This document shows positions 9,017-17,173 of a stretch of 64,000 nucleotides of DNA, piece after piece. The DNA is from Blastocatellia bacterium UBA7656. GTDB taxonomy: Bacteria > Acidobacteriota > Blastocatellia > UBA7656. The first letter of the stretch is position 1. Each line of letters starts with the position of its first letter. Under the pieces are notes generated by a model. It saw only the letters and a program-made list of their open reading frames with translations. It did not search any database and was not told the DNA's origin. Both the position numbers and the translations under genes were made by a program. Location of the stretch: assembly GCA_002483445.1 (NCBI GenBank), contig DLHY01000101.1, forward strand, positions 48,516-112,515, in the 5' to 3' direction.

Positions 9017-11584
9017 CTATTTCTGACGCCGAATCGCATAATCAGGCCAGCAGCCGAGATGTTCGACATTCGCGGGGTCGAACGGATCGTCGCTCGCGCC
9101 GAACGGGGAAAACGGATTGGGAGTTGCCGGGGCCGCAGGCTGAAACTTGGGATCGAGCGCGCGGGCTATCTGATCGCGGGCATCTTCAAGATGTAATCGC
9201 GTCTCTCGATTCGCCGAGCGAGCAAGCGAACGCATGATCATCTGATCGATAGCTTTCAACTCTCCGCGTATGAAAGGTCGCTCGTCCGCATTGACCGCTC
9301 GTCCGTTCAGCTTATCGGACATCAACGCGATGAAAGATCGCTGAAGATTTCTTCTGTAGGGATCGATGCGCACCTGCGCCGGGTCGGCAAGCTCGCGCCA
9401 TAAGCCGTATCTTACGTCCTCGAAAAACTGAGCAGGGCCATAAGCCGCTCCATCGACTGCCTGTTGTTCTGCGAGACGAGCCAGTCGCGCGCTGCTCATC
9501 AATGAATTCAACACCCGCATCTGCGCCGAACGTATTCGATCAAGCGCGCCGACCGCTTCTATGCGCCGCAGTATCTCAGGCTTGATCGCCCACGCGGGGG
9601 TTGCGAATGCATTATCGTTCAAGAATTTCACTGCGGCCATCTGCTGCTCTTTCGAGATGGGAGTGAACCGCACGCCGTCCTGACCCGCGTGCTTCTGCTG
9701 CGAGCGGAATCCGCCGACTATCGCTGAAACGTGAGCCATCTCGGTCGCCCACTGTCCGAGCATACGCCCGTAGAGTTCTTCCAAATCGTTATAAGGCTCG
9801 CCCGGTTGCGACGTGGCATCGACGAGCATGTTTGCGACGCGCTCAAGATTTTTCAATCCGAGCGCAGTCGATTTAACCGCATCGGCATCGCCTACGGCTT
9901 CCGTCAATTCGCCCGGATCGGCCCCGCGCGAGCCTGCGGTGGAAAATCTCAGCCACGGGGTCTTGTCCTGAGCGCGCGCCCATTCGTCGAGGGTCTTCTT
10001 TTCATCATCGGGCGTCGTGGCCGAAGCGATAGGCTTGTAGCCCCACATCGTAGCCCACTTATCATAAGGCCCGATCCCGGGAACCAGATCAGCCGGATCG
10101 ATTTTATCTTCGGGCTGCGCGACGTAGTTGAAGCGCGAGTAATCCATCAGCGTCGGCGTGTGTCCCATCTTCTTGACCCACTCGCGGTCGCGCACTTTCT
10201 CAGCCGGATACATCGAGCTTGCTTTCATGTTGTGCTGAAATCCGAGCGTATGACCGACCTCGTGCGCGACCACGTATTCGATGAGCGTTCCCATCAGATC
10301 ATCAGGCAAGGGGAGCTTCTTCGCGCGAGGATCGAGCGGGCCGACCTGAGTGAAGTACCAGTCGCGGGCCAGATTCATCACGTTGTGATAAAACTGAATG
10401 TCTGATTCGAGAATTTCGCCCGTGCGCGGGTCGTGAATGTGTGGGCCTGATGCGTTTTCGATAGTCGAGGGCAGCCAGCGTATGACCGAATAGCGCGCGT
10501 CTTCCGCGCTCCAGTCGGGGTCTTGCTGCGAGGATGGAGCTTCGCGCGCAAGGATGGCGTTTTTGAATCCGGCTTCTTCGAATGCCGACTGCCATTTTTC
10601 AATGCCGCGCTTGACGAATGGAACCCATTTTTCAGGCGTCGCAGGATCGACATAATAAACAATCGGCTTGATGGGTTCGGAGAGCGCGGCGCCGGGGTCT
10701 TTCTTTTCCAGCCGCCAGCGGGTTATGTAACGACGCTGGGGCGCGCGATGCTCATCGACTCCGAAATCCGACTGCCGTATGGAAAAGTATCCTACGCGCT
10801 CATCGAACAATCGCGGCATCATAGGTTTTTCAGGAAGTTTGACCATGCTGTAATGCATCACGACGGTCGCGCTGCCCGGTCGCATTCCTGCCCCGGCGAA
10901 AGGATTGGGCGGCGCGGGCGCAGCCGGCGTCAGATCAGGCGGCGAAGTGAATGTGTGAGTCGCTTCGACTTCGATGTTTTCAGGGAAAGATACTACGCGC
11001 TCGATGAACGAACGCGCCGGATCGAATCCGCGCGCTCTCAATCGCGCTCGCGCGCTGAGTTCCGTCACTTCGGTTGTGAAGAGTCTGGTCACATCGATGA
11101 CCGGAGATTCTTCCTTGCCGAAAGCTTCTATGTTGAAAGCCTGAATGATGGTGTCGTTGTTTGCCGCGCGGACGGCTTGCGAGATTGGCAATTGAGGATC
11201 GGCGACTATTTCATAAGAGACGCTTCTGAGCAGAACACGATTGCCGCGCCTCTCCCATCTCAGCACGCGATTGCCCGCGGCCTGTCCGCCGTAGCCTACG
11301 CCGAGAGTCGTGCGGGCGATCTGGCTGACGAGGAGGTAATCCTTGCCCAGTTCGCGGGCAGGAATTTCGTAGAAGACTTTTTCCTTTATGCGATGAACTG
11401 TGAAGATGCCCGGATCGGATTTCGCGTCTTTGGTGATGACCTTGTCGTAATCTTTCGGCTCAGATGTCTGTTCGGGCCTTTGAAATCGCTCCGGCAAAGC
11501 GGGCTGATCCTGCGCGAGCAGGGGCCGCGCAAGCGCGAAGATAGCGAGCAGAATCGATAGCGAGCAGGCAGCAATACGTTTCAT
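9017..11584 (-). CDS. Secreted zinc metalloprotease (met-zincin, DUF5117/DUF4953-type)
   Basis: 855 residues with SD AAGGAG 6 nt before ATG. Residues 1-24 are a signal peptide ending ALARPLLAQ. The N-terminal third matches the DUF5118/DUF5117 layout ('DPGIFTVHRIKEKVFYEIPARELGKDYLLVSQIARTT' region). The catalytic motif is HEVGHTLGFQH (His441, Glu442, His445, Gly448, His451), a full HExxHxxGxxH metzincin zinc site, followed by 'MDYSRFNYVAQPED', with the Met-turn at 'LMDYSRF'. The C-terminal region is the DUF4953 type. It hydrolyses proteins outside the cytoplasm; the natural target is unknown. It is monocistronic by spacing (upstream gene ends 104 bp away). Large exported met-zincins of this type are common in Acidobacteriota and Bacteroidota. 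Confidence 0.9.
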   Translation of the reverse strand: MKRIAACSLSILLAIFALARPLLAQDQPALPERFQRPEQTSEPKDYDKVITKDAKSDPGIFTVHRIKEKVFYEIPARELGKDYLLVSQIARTTLGVGYGGQAAGNRVLRWERRGNRVLLRSVSYEIVADPQLPISQAVRAANNDTIIQAFNIEAFGKEESPVIDVTRLFTTEVTELSARARLRARGFDPARSFIERVVSFPENIEVEATHTFTSPPDLTPAAPAPPNPFAGAGMRPGSATVVMHYSMVKLPEKPMMPRLFDERVGYFSIRQSDFGVDEHRAPQRRYITRWRLEKKDPGAALSEPIKPIVYYVDPATPEKWVPFVKRGIEKWQSAFEEAGFKNAILAREAPSSQQDPDWSAEDARYSVIRWLPSTIENASGPHIHDPRTGEILESDIQFYHNVMNLARDWYFTQVGPLDPRAKKLPLPDDLMGTLIEYVVAHEVGHTLGFQHNMKASSMYPAEKVRDREWVKKMGHTPTLMDYSRFNYVAQPEDKIDPADLVPGIGPYDKWATMWGYKPIASATTPDDEKKTLDEWARAQDKTPWLRFSTAGSRGADPGELTEAVGDADAVKSTALGLKNLERVANMLVDATSQPGEPYNDLEELYGRMLGQWATEMAHVSAIVGGFRSQQKHAGQDGVRFTPISKEQQMAAVKFLNDNAFATPAWAIKPEILRRIEAVGALDRIRSAQMRVLNSLMSSARLARLAEQQAVDGAAYGPAQFFEDVRYGLWRELADPAQVRIDPYRRNLQRSFIALMSDKLNGRAVNADERPFIRGELKAIDQMIMRSLARSANRETRLHLEDARDQIARALDPKFQPAAPATPNPFSPFGASDDPFDPANVEHLGCWPDYAIRRQK

Positions 11585-11688
11585 TAGTTGCTCCTTATTT
11601 CTGGTGTAGCTGATTGAAGACTTCCACTGGCGCAGGAAGGATAATGGCAGCGCGGGGGAAATTCAATCTTTTGGACGCGAGCGAAAAC

Positions 11689-12435
11689 TCATACGACCCT
11701 GCCGATCCTCAAAAGCAAAGGCCAGTGGATAGTTCTTTCAGTCGCAGGGTCGCCCCAGAGATGACTCAATTCTTTTTCGATGCTTTCCAGAGGGTCGCGC
11801 CCTTCGGCTTCCTTGAATCGCTCGACCGCCGACCACGTGCCGAGAAAACCTTTCAGATGATCCAAAGTCCACCGCGCCTGCATCTCAAAAGCAGGCGCGG
11901 TGATCTCTTCGAATGGAAAAGGGAGCGATAAGAAACGGTTGTCGGCCAGATTGTTTTCAGGCAGCCAGTAGGGTTTGACCGTGACTTCATGAAATTCTTC
12001 GAGCAACGGGTCGATTTCATCCGAGACATAAACGAAGCGATAAACCCAGACGGCGATCACCCCCTGCGGTTTTAGCACGCGCCGGACTTCGCGGTAAAAC
12101 TCATCGATATTGAACCAGTGCAATGCCTGAGATACGGTCGTGAGATCGACCGAGTGGGATTCGATATCGGTCTTTTCTGAAAGCGCGACGCGGTAATCGA
12201 TTCTGTCGTGCCGGGTCGCGTTTGCAAGTTGCTGCGCGCTTGCGTCAGTCGCTATGACTTCGTTGAAATGCTCGACCAGAGCGAGGGCCGATTGTCCGTT
12301 ACCCGTTGCCGCGTCCCAGGCCCGACTGCGCGAGGGGGCGAGAGAGGCGAGGTATTCAAAAAGCTCTTTCGGATAACGCGGCCTGTAGTGGAAGTAAGAA
12401 GATGCGAGTTTTGAAAACTGATCGTTGAATTTCAT
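11689..12435 (-). CDS. Class I SAM-dependent methyltransferase
   Basis: 248 residues from the ATG at 12435. An in-frame GTG at 12459 would overlap the upstream stop as GTGA and is possible, but the family begins at about 'MKFNDQFSKLASSYFHYRPRYP'. Motif I is 'AWDAATGNGQSALAL', followed by acidic 'VIATDAS' and 'DLTTVSQALHWFNIDEFYREVRRVLKPQG', the usual Methyltransf_11/25 layout. The acceptor is unknown. It sits 20 nt downstream of an ArsN2-like acetyltransferase on the same strand, so the two are probably cotranscribed. Confidence 0.85.
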   Translation of the reverse strand: MKFNDQFSKLASSYFHYRPRYPKELFEYLASLAPSRSRAWDAATGNGQSALALVEHFNEVIATDASAQQLANATRHDRIDYRVALSEKTDIESHSVDLTTVSQALHWFNIDEFYREVRRVLKPQGVIAVWVYRFVYVSDEIDPLLEEFHEVTVKPYWLPENNLADNRFLSLPFPFEEITAPAFEMQARWTLDHLKGFLGTWSAVERFKEAEGRDPLESIEKELSHLWGDPATERTIHWPLLLRIGRVV

Positions 12436-12455
12436 GGCGACTGAAAACTCAAGAC

Positions 12456-12983
12456 TCACTCGCCTTTCAAATCCTTCAGCATAACGGTCGCAGACTCAGG
12501 GCAGGCGGCGCGGAATTCAATCGATGATTTGACAGAAGCGGGCGCGTCTTCGCGCGTGATCGCGCGAAATCCGAATCGCGGAAAGAAACCTTCTGCCGTC
12601 GAAGTCAGAAGCACCACGTTTTCAAACCCTTTTGCCCGCGCCTGATCGAGCATTCGCTGAACTATCTCCTGCCCCAACCCTGAGCCGCGCTCCGTCTCGC
12701 TGACGGCGACTGACCGCAGCAATGCGGTCGAATTGTATGATTCGAGAGCCGCGCATCCGACAAGCCTCTCATCGCGAAAAGCGAGCAGGAAACGGTCTGC
12801 GATTTCCTCCACGCCGTCGAGTATGAGATCGGCGCTCTTGAGCAATGCGATGATATCAGGCATGTCAGATGATGTTGAGTTTCGATAGAGCGTCAAAACG
12901 ATTTGCCTCCGCCTGAAATGGTAAGGGCTGTAGGTTCGGAGAGCAAACGCAATGTTTTCATTCTTGTGATGAGTCGCGCTCAT
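12456..12983 (-). CDS. GNAT N-acetyltransferase, ArsN2-like
   Basis: 175 residues. The GNAT core is visible: 'FRDERLVGCAALESY' (beta4), 'LLRSVAVSETERGSGLGQEIVQRML' (acetyl-CoA P-loop, R/Q-x-x-G-x-G/A), 'VVLLTSTAEGFFPRFGFRAI'. The tail 'FRAACPESATVMLKD' resembles the CPxSA segment of ArsN2, a family linked to arsenic/arsinothricin resistance. No other ars gene is visible nearby, so an arsenic role is only inferred. The start ATG at 12983 gives a ~30-residue extension before the fold; a shorter start is possible. It lies 20 nt after the regulator gene, in the same direction. Confidence 0.72.
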   Translation of the reverse strand: MSATHHKNENIAFALRTYSPYHFRRRQIVLTLYRNSTSSDMPDIIALLKSADLILDGVEEIADRFLLAFRDERLVGCAALESYNSTALLRSVAVSETERGSGLGQEIVQRMLDQARAKGFENVVLLTSTAEGFFPRFGFRAITREDAPASVKSSIEFRAACPESATVMLKDLKGE

Positions 12984-13003
12984 TGATGCGCGGCGGGCAG
13001 CCT

Positions 13004-14854
13004 TTACCGCGCAAATCCCATCCGACGGAGCAATCGCTCAAAGCGCGGATCGGCGCGCAAAGAGTCGACTGCCGGATCAAACCTGATCGAGACGAGCATC
13101 GGGTCGCGCTCTTCAAACGCTTTCTCTACCCATTCGAATGCCCGGTCGCGCTCATCAACCGCCGCGTAAAGCAAGGCAAGGTTGTAAGACGACCGGCGGG
13201 TTTTCTCCATCCCTTCGAGCCTTCGTTCGAGCCTCTGGCGGTAAATAGCTTTCACCGCCTGCTGCGGATCGCTCGATTGAATAACGGCGCTCGCGTTTCC
13301 TGTCTCTCTCAGCAAAACTTCGAGGGCTTCACGGTGCTGGCCTTTGAGTGTGTATGCGCGCTCAAGGCAGGCGAGGGCCGAGCCGAATCGCGGCTCGATT
13401 TCAAGCGTGCGTTTGATCTGCTCTATCGCTTCATCGTAACGACGCGCCATCAGATAAACCCATCCGACATCGGAGTTGGCAAGCGGCGACAACGGGTCGA
13501 GCCTCTGAGCGAGTTTCATCTGCTCGATGCCTTCATCCAGTCTTCCCATCGAAACCAGAAACCAACTGTAATCGTGATGAGCGAGGCCGAGGCTCGGATT
13601 GATTTCGATGGCGCGCAGGAAATGCCGCTCCGCCTCTTCCCACTTCCATTCATATCGAAACGCAATCGTGCCTAGAGATACATGAGCCTCGGCGCTTGCC
13701 GGATCGAGCGCGATGGCTTGCATTGCCGCTTCCTTAGCTTTCGGATAAGCCTCCGAGGGAAGCATCACGTAAAACATGCCCAGTAGCCTGTAGGAATCGG
13801 CCAGTCCTGCGAAGGCTGCAGCGTAGCCGGGGTCTTTTTCAATCGCCTGTTTGAAATGCTCTATGCTTTTGGCGACGCTCTCGCGGTCGCCACGGTTCCA
13901 GAGATAGCGGCCTCGAAGATATGCATCGACAGCTTCCGCATTCATCGATGCCTCAGAGTTTTTATCTTTGAGCAATTCGATTGCAAGCGCGCGCGCTATT
14001 TTGTCGGCGACATCGCTCTGCACCGAAAGCGTGTCGCTCGCCGAGCGATCATAAATCTCAGACCAGAGGTGAGTTTGATCGCCCGCATGAATCAACTGAG
14101 CGGTGATGCGGACTCGTTCTTCCTCGCGGCGCACGCTTCCTTCAAGCACGAAGTCGACGCCAAGCTCGCGGCCTATGCGGGCAATATCTTTTTTCGTTCC
14201 CTTGTAAGTCATCACCGAAGTGCGCGCTATGACTCCCAATCGCTCAGGCCGAAGGCGACCGAGCCGCGCTATCATCTCTTCAGTCATCCCGTCCGAGAAA
14301 TAATTCTGATCTGCGTCGCTGAGATTTTCGAAAGGCAGAATTGCTATCATCACTTTCGATTTCGGAATGGTTCGGTTGAAATTCCGCCACAAGAAATACA
14401 CGGCGCCGATGAGCGCGACTGCGATGGCTATAAAAACAAACCAGCGCGCGGATGATTTGCCGCGACTCGTCGCTGGCTCGATTTCAGAAGCGGGCGGTGG
14501 TTCAACTGAGCCGCTCACGTTTTCGACCACGGCTATGAAGCGATAGCCCCGGCGTGGAAGAGTCTCGATGAAACGGGGCGACTGCGCGTCGTCGCCGAGG
14601 GCCGAGCGAATCTGCTTGATGCAGAAATTCAGGCCGTGTTCGAAATCGACGAACGTCTCGCCTTCCCATACAGCCTGTTGAAGTTCCTCGCGAGAGACCA
14701 TCTGACCGGCGTGAGAGGCGAGAAAGGCAAGCGCCTTGAACGGCTGCGGCTGCAATCGAATGACCTCCCCGTTCCTGCGTAACTCGCCGCTCTTGAGCGC
14801 AAGCTCGAACTCGCGGAATCGAATGACTTCTTCTTCGGAAACTCGTGGTTGCAT
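13004..14854 (-). CDS. Membrane one-component regulator: PhoB-type winged helix, TM segment, TolB/FlgO-like domain, TPRs
   Basis: 616 residues. Residues ~10-110 are an OmpR/PhoB-type winged-helix DNA-binding domain ('LQPQPFKALAFLASHAGQMVSREELQQAVW', 'RRGYRFI'). A single TM segment lies at ~137-157 ('WFVFIAIAVALIGAVYFLW'). Then comes a FlgO/TolB-N-like domain (~165-285, 'IAILPFENLSDADQNYFSDGM') and about eight TPRs to the end. As in CadC-type regulators, the DNA-binding part is cytoplasmic and the rest would be periplasmic. It is divergent from the cupin operon; the shared gap has an 11-bp tandem repeat typical of PhoB-family sites. A TATAAT box ends 7 bp before the ATG, suggesting a very short or absent leader. 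Confidence 0.88.
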   Translation of the reverse strand: MQPRVSEEEVIRFREFELALKSGELRRNGEVIRLQPQPFKALAFLASHAGQMVSREELQQAVWEGETFVDFEHGLNFCIKQIRSALGDDAQSPRFIETLPRRGYRFIAVVENVSGSVEPPPASEIEPATSRGKSSARWFVFIAIAVALIGAVYFLWRNFNRTIPKSKVMIAILPFENLSDADQNYFSDGMTEEMIARLGRLRPERLGVIARTSVMTYKGTKKDIARIGRELGVDFVLEGSVRREEERVRITAQLIHAGDQTHLWSEIYDRSASDTLSVQSDVADKIARALAIELLKDKNSEASMNAEAVDAYLRGRYLWNRGDRESVAKSIEHFKQAIEKDPGYAAAFAGLADSYRLLGMFYVMLPSEAYPKAKEAAMQAIALDPASAEAHVSLGTIAFRYEWKWEEAERHFLRAIEINPSLGLAHHDYSWFLVSMGRLDEGIEQMKLAQRLDPLSPLANSDVGWVYLMARRYDEAIEQIKRTLEIEPRFGSALACLERAYTLKGQHREALEVLLRETGNASAVIQSSDPQQAVKAIYRQRLERRLEGMEKTRRSSYNLALLYAAVDERDRAFEWVEKAFEERDPMLVSIRFDPAVDSLRADPRFERLLRRMGFAR

Positions 14855-14861
14855 CCTCTGG

Positions 14862-14867
14862 ATTATA
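14862..14867 (-). promoter_or_regulatory. -10 box of the regulator gene, leaderless-type placement
   Basis: TATAAT on the minus strand ends 7 bp before the ATG at 14854, so transcription would begin at or next to the start codon. The -35 match is weak (TTTCAA about 15 bp upstream). The AGAGG just before ATG touches the start codon and is too close to act as a normal SD. Confidence 0.4.
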
Positions 14868-14951
14868 TAACGACGCGCGCGTTTGAAAGAAACTTCGCGA
14901 CCCTGCGGCCTCGCCTGTAACTTCGCGTTTGAATCAATTTATTTCGCTCAT

Positions 14952-14973
14952 CTGAAACTCACCTGAAACTCAC
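14952..14973 (+). promoter_or_regulatory. 11-bp tandem direct repeat, candidate operator for the PhoB-type regulator
   Basis: CTGAAACTCAC occurs twice with no gap (14952-14962 and 14963-14973), a period of one helical turn, as in PhoB/OmpR-family operators. An inverted half site AGTTTCAG lies at 15021-15028. AACTTCGCG is also repeated at 14891 and 14919. The site lies between the regulator gene and the divergent cupin operon, 110 bp before the first cupin start. Confidence 0.5.
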
Positions 14974-15082
14974 CCCGATTTCTGATCCGCTTCATTGGCT
15001 TAGAGGCGAAAGCGTCTTACAGTTTCAGGGCTGACGCGCAGCAGGGGCCAGACCGCGCCGAAGGACAACCAGAGAGGAGACT

Positions 15083-15829
15083 ATGATGTACGAAGACTGG
15101 ACGGAAGAATTGCCCATAGGCGAGACGGCTGAAGTCTCTCCCGGCGTGATCGTGGAGCGCAGATGCTTTTTGACTACAATCGCTCTTGCATTAGGCGCTC
15201 TCGCCATTCCCGCAACAGCCACCGAGAAACTCGCAACGGATGAGCGAATCAGTTATGAAGATTTTTTAAAAGAGGTGATACCCGTAGCGAAAAAACTGGT
15301 CGCCGACACCTCTCTTGCGGGGCAACATCGGTATCTCCTCACTCTGGCCTCTTATGCAGTTCGAATTGCGGACGTAAGCGTGCCGCAGATGCGCGACAGC
15401 GGGCAGGGAGCAGGCCCCGGCACATTCATAGGCTCGAATCCCGGAGGCGATCCTTTCATCGTGATTCACTGGCGGATGGAACCGGGATCGATCATACGCC
15501 CTCACGCGCACACTTATGGGAACGTGTTGACTTTGGGACTCGAAGGCGAGATCAGAGTCGAAAACTTCGAAATGATTGGCGTCCGCGATTTTGACGCGAA
15601 GGGGACTTTCAAAGCGCGAAAGACCCAAAGCCAGATACTCACTCCCGGTCAGGTCAATCTCGTCAATCTTGAGCGCGATTATATTCACGGATTTCAGGCC
15701 AGTATGAGAGGCGGGCGAGGCCTGGACTTCACGACCAGGATAAAAGAAAGGCGACCGACGACGCCTTACCTGAACCTGTCCGGCAAACAGGTGGAGACGG
15801 GCGTCTTTGAAGCAAGCTGGGCAACTTAG
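15083..15829 (+). CDS. Exported cupin-type protein with His-x-His...His site, paralogue 1
   Basis: 248 residues with SD AGAGGAGA. A ~22-residue N-terminal tail precedes 'ERRCFLTTIALALGALAIPATA', a Tat-like signal. The folded part has 'FIVIHWRMEPGSIIRPHAHTYGNVLTLGLEGEIRVENFEM', a cupin strand pair with His141 and His143, and 'DYIHGFQA' with His202. The three histidines recall the 3-His iron site of thiol dioxygenases, although overall similarity to those is not evident. It is clearly homologous to the gene at 16306 (shared FLKE, PHxHxxxxVxTxGLEGE, IHxFQA). Function unknown. First gene of a three-gene operon. Confidence 0.72.
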   Translation: MMYEDWTEELPIGETAEVSPGVIVERRCFLTTIALALGALAIPATATEKLATDERISYEDFLKEVIPVAKKLVADTSLAGQHRYLLTLASYAVRIADVSVPQMRDSGQGAGPGTFIGSNPGGDPFIVIHWRMEPGSIIRPHAHTYGNVLTLGLEGEIRVENFEMIGVRDFDAKGTFKARKTQSQILTPGQVNLVNLERDYIHGFQASMRGGRGLDFTTRIKERRPTTPYLNLSGKQVETGVFEASWAT

Positions 15830-15844
15830 AGACGAGCCGTAGAT

Positions 15845-15917
15845 GTGGCGCAATCTGACAGATTGCGCACCCTGAAGATATGAAACCTGAAGCTACGCAA
15901 GCTAACGGCTTGCGCCA
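15845..15917 (+). repeat. Double-hairpin intergenic repeat, copy 1
   Basis: A 73-nt unit with two stem-loops, GCGCAATCTG/CAGATTGCGC and CGCAAGC/GCTTGCG, joined by CCCTGAAGATATGAAACCTG. It has the same length and layout as the copy at 21787, with compensating base changes in both stems. It ends 20 bp before the next start codon, inside an operon. Confidence 0.8.
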
Positions 15918-15937
15918 AGATTTCAAAGGAGACGGTT

Positions 15938-16288
15938 ATGAAAATACTGATCGCAGTGCTTGCGCTGCTCATAACGGGCGGCGACGGTGAAAAGAAAGAA
16001 GTCACGCTCAAAGGCGAAGTAGTCGATATGCACTGCTACATCTCGCGCCACAACGGAGGGCAGGGAGCCGATCATGCCGGTTGCGCAAACTCGTGCATAA
16101 GTCGCGGCGTCACTCCCGGTTTCGTTTCTGAAGACGGAAAGCTCTACGTGCTGCTGAACGAAAAAATGACCGCGGTCAAAGATAAGATCGCAGGACTTGC
16201 GGGCCAGATGGTGAGGATTACGGGGTTCGTCATTGAGCGCGATGGCGTCCGGGCTATAGAGCTTCTGCGAGTCGAGCCTGCGATGTGA
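15938..16288 (+). CDS. Small exported Cys/His protein, OB-fold-like
   Basis: 116 residues with SD AAAGGAGA. Residues 1-17 form a short hydrophobic export signal. The core is a D-M-H-C-x12-H-x2-C-x3-C cluster ('VVDMHCYISRHNGGQGADHAGCANSC'-like, residues ~28-53), then 'GKLYVLLNE' and 'MVRITGFVIERDGVRAIELLRVE', which look like OB-type strands. The His/Cys cluster suggests metal or haem binding in the periplasm. No named family was recognised. It lies between the two cupin paralogues, and the next gene starts 17 nt downstream. Confidence 0.68.
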   Translation: MKILIAVLALLITGGDGEKKEVTLKGEVVDMHCYISRHNGGQGADHAGCANSCISRGVTPGFVSEDGKLYVLLNEKMTAVKDKIAGLAGQMVRITGFVIERDGVRAIELLRVEPAM

Positions 16289-16305
16289 GGAGGGAGAAAA
16301 CTTTT

Positions 16306-17082
16306 ATGAAAGATCAAACGAAATTGAAGGAAGAAGTCGCGCCCGGATTTTTTGAAACTCGCCGCCGCCTGCTCTGGCTTCCCGCCTGTTTCGCAGCAGG
16401 CTCGATACTTGGGCGCGCGGAAAGAATCTTTGCAAACCCGGTTGATGATGAGGAATTGATGACGCCGATCCTGACGGGCGATTTAGACTGGGAGAGTTTT
16501 CTCAAAGAGTGCCTTCCCACAGCCGAAGAGCTTCACAAGAATTCAACGGCGCAGGGGCAGAATGCTTATCTTCACTGGCTGGCCTCGATGATCGAGCGCG
16601 TGCGCCCGACAGAAATTCCGAGAGCGAAACTCGGTCGCTTCGGCAAGTTGGAACCTGCGGTGCATTTCGGCGTGAAGTATCGCGGAAAGCCTTTCTTCAT
16701 AGTCGAGTGGTGGCTCGAACCAAACGCCGTTCTGCCTCCTCATTGTCACCCGAACGCCAGCGTATGCACTTTCGGCCTGGAAGGCGAAGCGCGCATTCGC
16801 AATTTTGAGATCGTCGGCAAAGCGCCTGACTTCCAGTCGCGCGAGACTTTCCTCGTGCGAGAGACTCACAATGAAATAATCGCTGCGGGCCGAATCAACA
16901 CGCTCTCGGCTCTGCGCGACAACATTCACACTTTTCAGGCGGGGCGGGCGGGCGCGCGAGGCATCGATATCAGCACCTATCACGGCCCTGACATGAGCTT
17001 TTCATTCTTAGACCTCGCCGCGAAGCCCAAAGATCAGGACGCTCGCACATTCGAAGCCGTGTGGAAAGGCAAGTCGGTTTAA
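16306..17082 (+). CDS. Exported cupin-type protein with His-x-His...His site, paralogue 2
   Basis: 258 residues. The start at 16306 is chosen because GAGGAGGGAG lies ~10 nt upstream; a GTG at 16285 overlapping the previous stop is less likely. The N-terminus has 'ETRRRLLWLPACFAAGSILG', a Tat-like signal. The cupin core is 'FFIVEWWLEPNAVLPPHCHPNASVCTFGLEGEARIRNFEI' in two overlapping strands (His146, His148) and 'DNIHTFQA' (His208). Spacing between HxH and the third His (~60) matches paralogue 1 (~59). It is paralogous to the gene at 15083. An exported 3-His metalloenzyme is plausible, substrate unknown. Confidence 0.72.
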   Translation: MKDQTKLKEEVAPGFFETRRRLLWLPACFAAGSILGRAERIFANPVDDEELMTPILTGDLDWESFLKECLPTAEELHKNSTAQGQNAYLHWLASMIERVRPTEIPRAKLGRFGKLEPAVHFGVKYRGKPFFIVEWWLEPNAVLPPHCHPNASVCTFGLEGEARIRNFEIVGKAPDFQSRETFLVRETHNEIIAAGRINTLSALRDNIHTFQAGRAGARGIDISTYHGPDMSFSFLDLAAKPKDQDARTFEAVWKGKSV

Positions 17083-17085
17083 ATA

Positions 17086-17144
17086 GATGTCAGATGTTAG
17101 AGGCTGGATGTTAGTAGAGTTGTTGAGATGCCCTCACTAACATC
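17086..17144. repeat. Heptad-phased repeat with inverted arm between convergent genes
   Basis: The 7-nt register is GATGTCA, GATGTTA, GAGGCTG, GATGTTA (17086-17113). A 9-bp stem GATGTTAGT / ACTAACATC (17107-17115 / 17136-17144) encloses 20 nt. It sits between the stops of the cupin operon and pap, so it may terminate both. Confidence 0.5.
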
Positions 17145-17173
17145 TTCGCCTCAGAAGTCATACGCGGCCTCAT

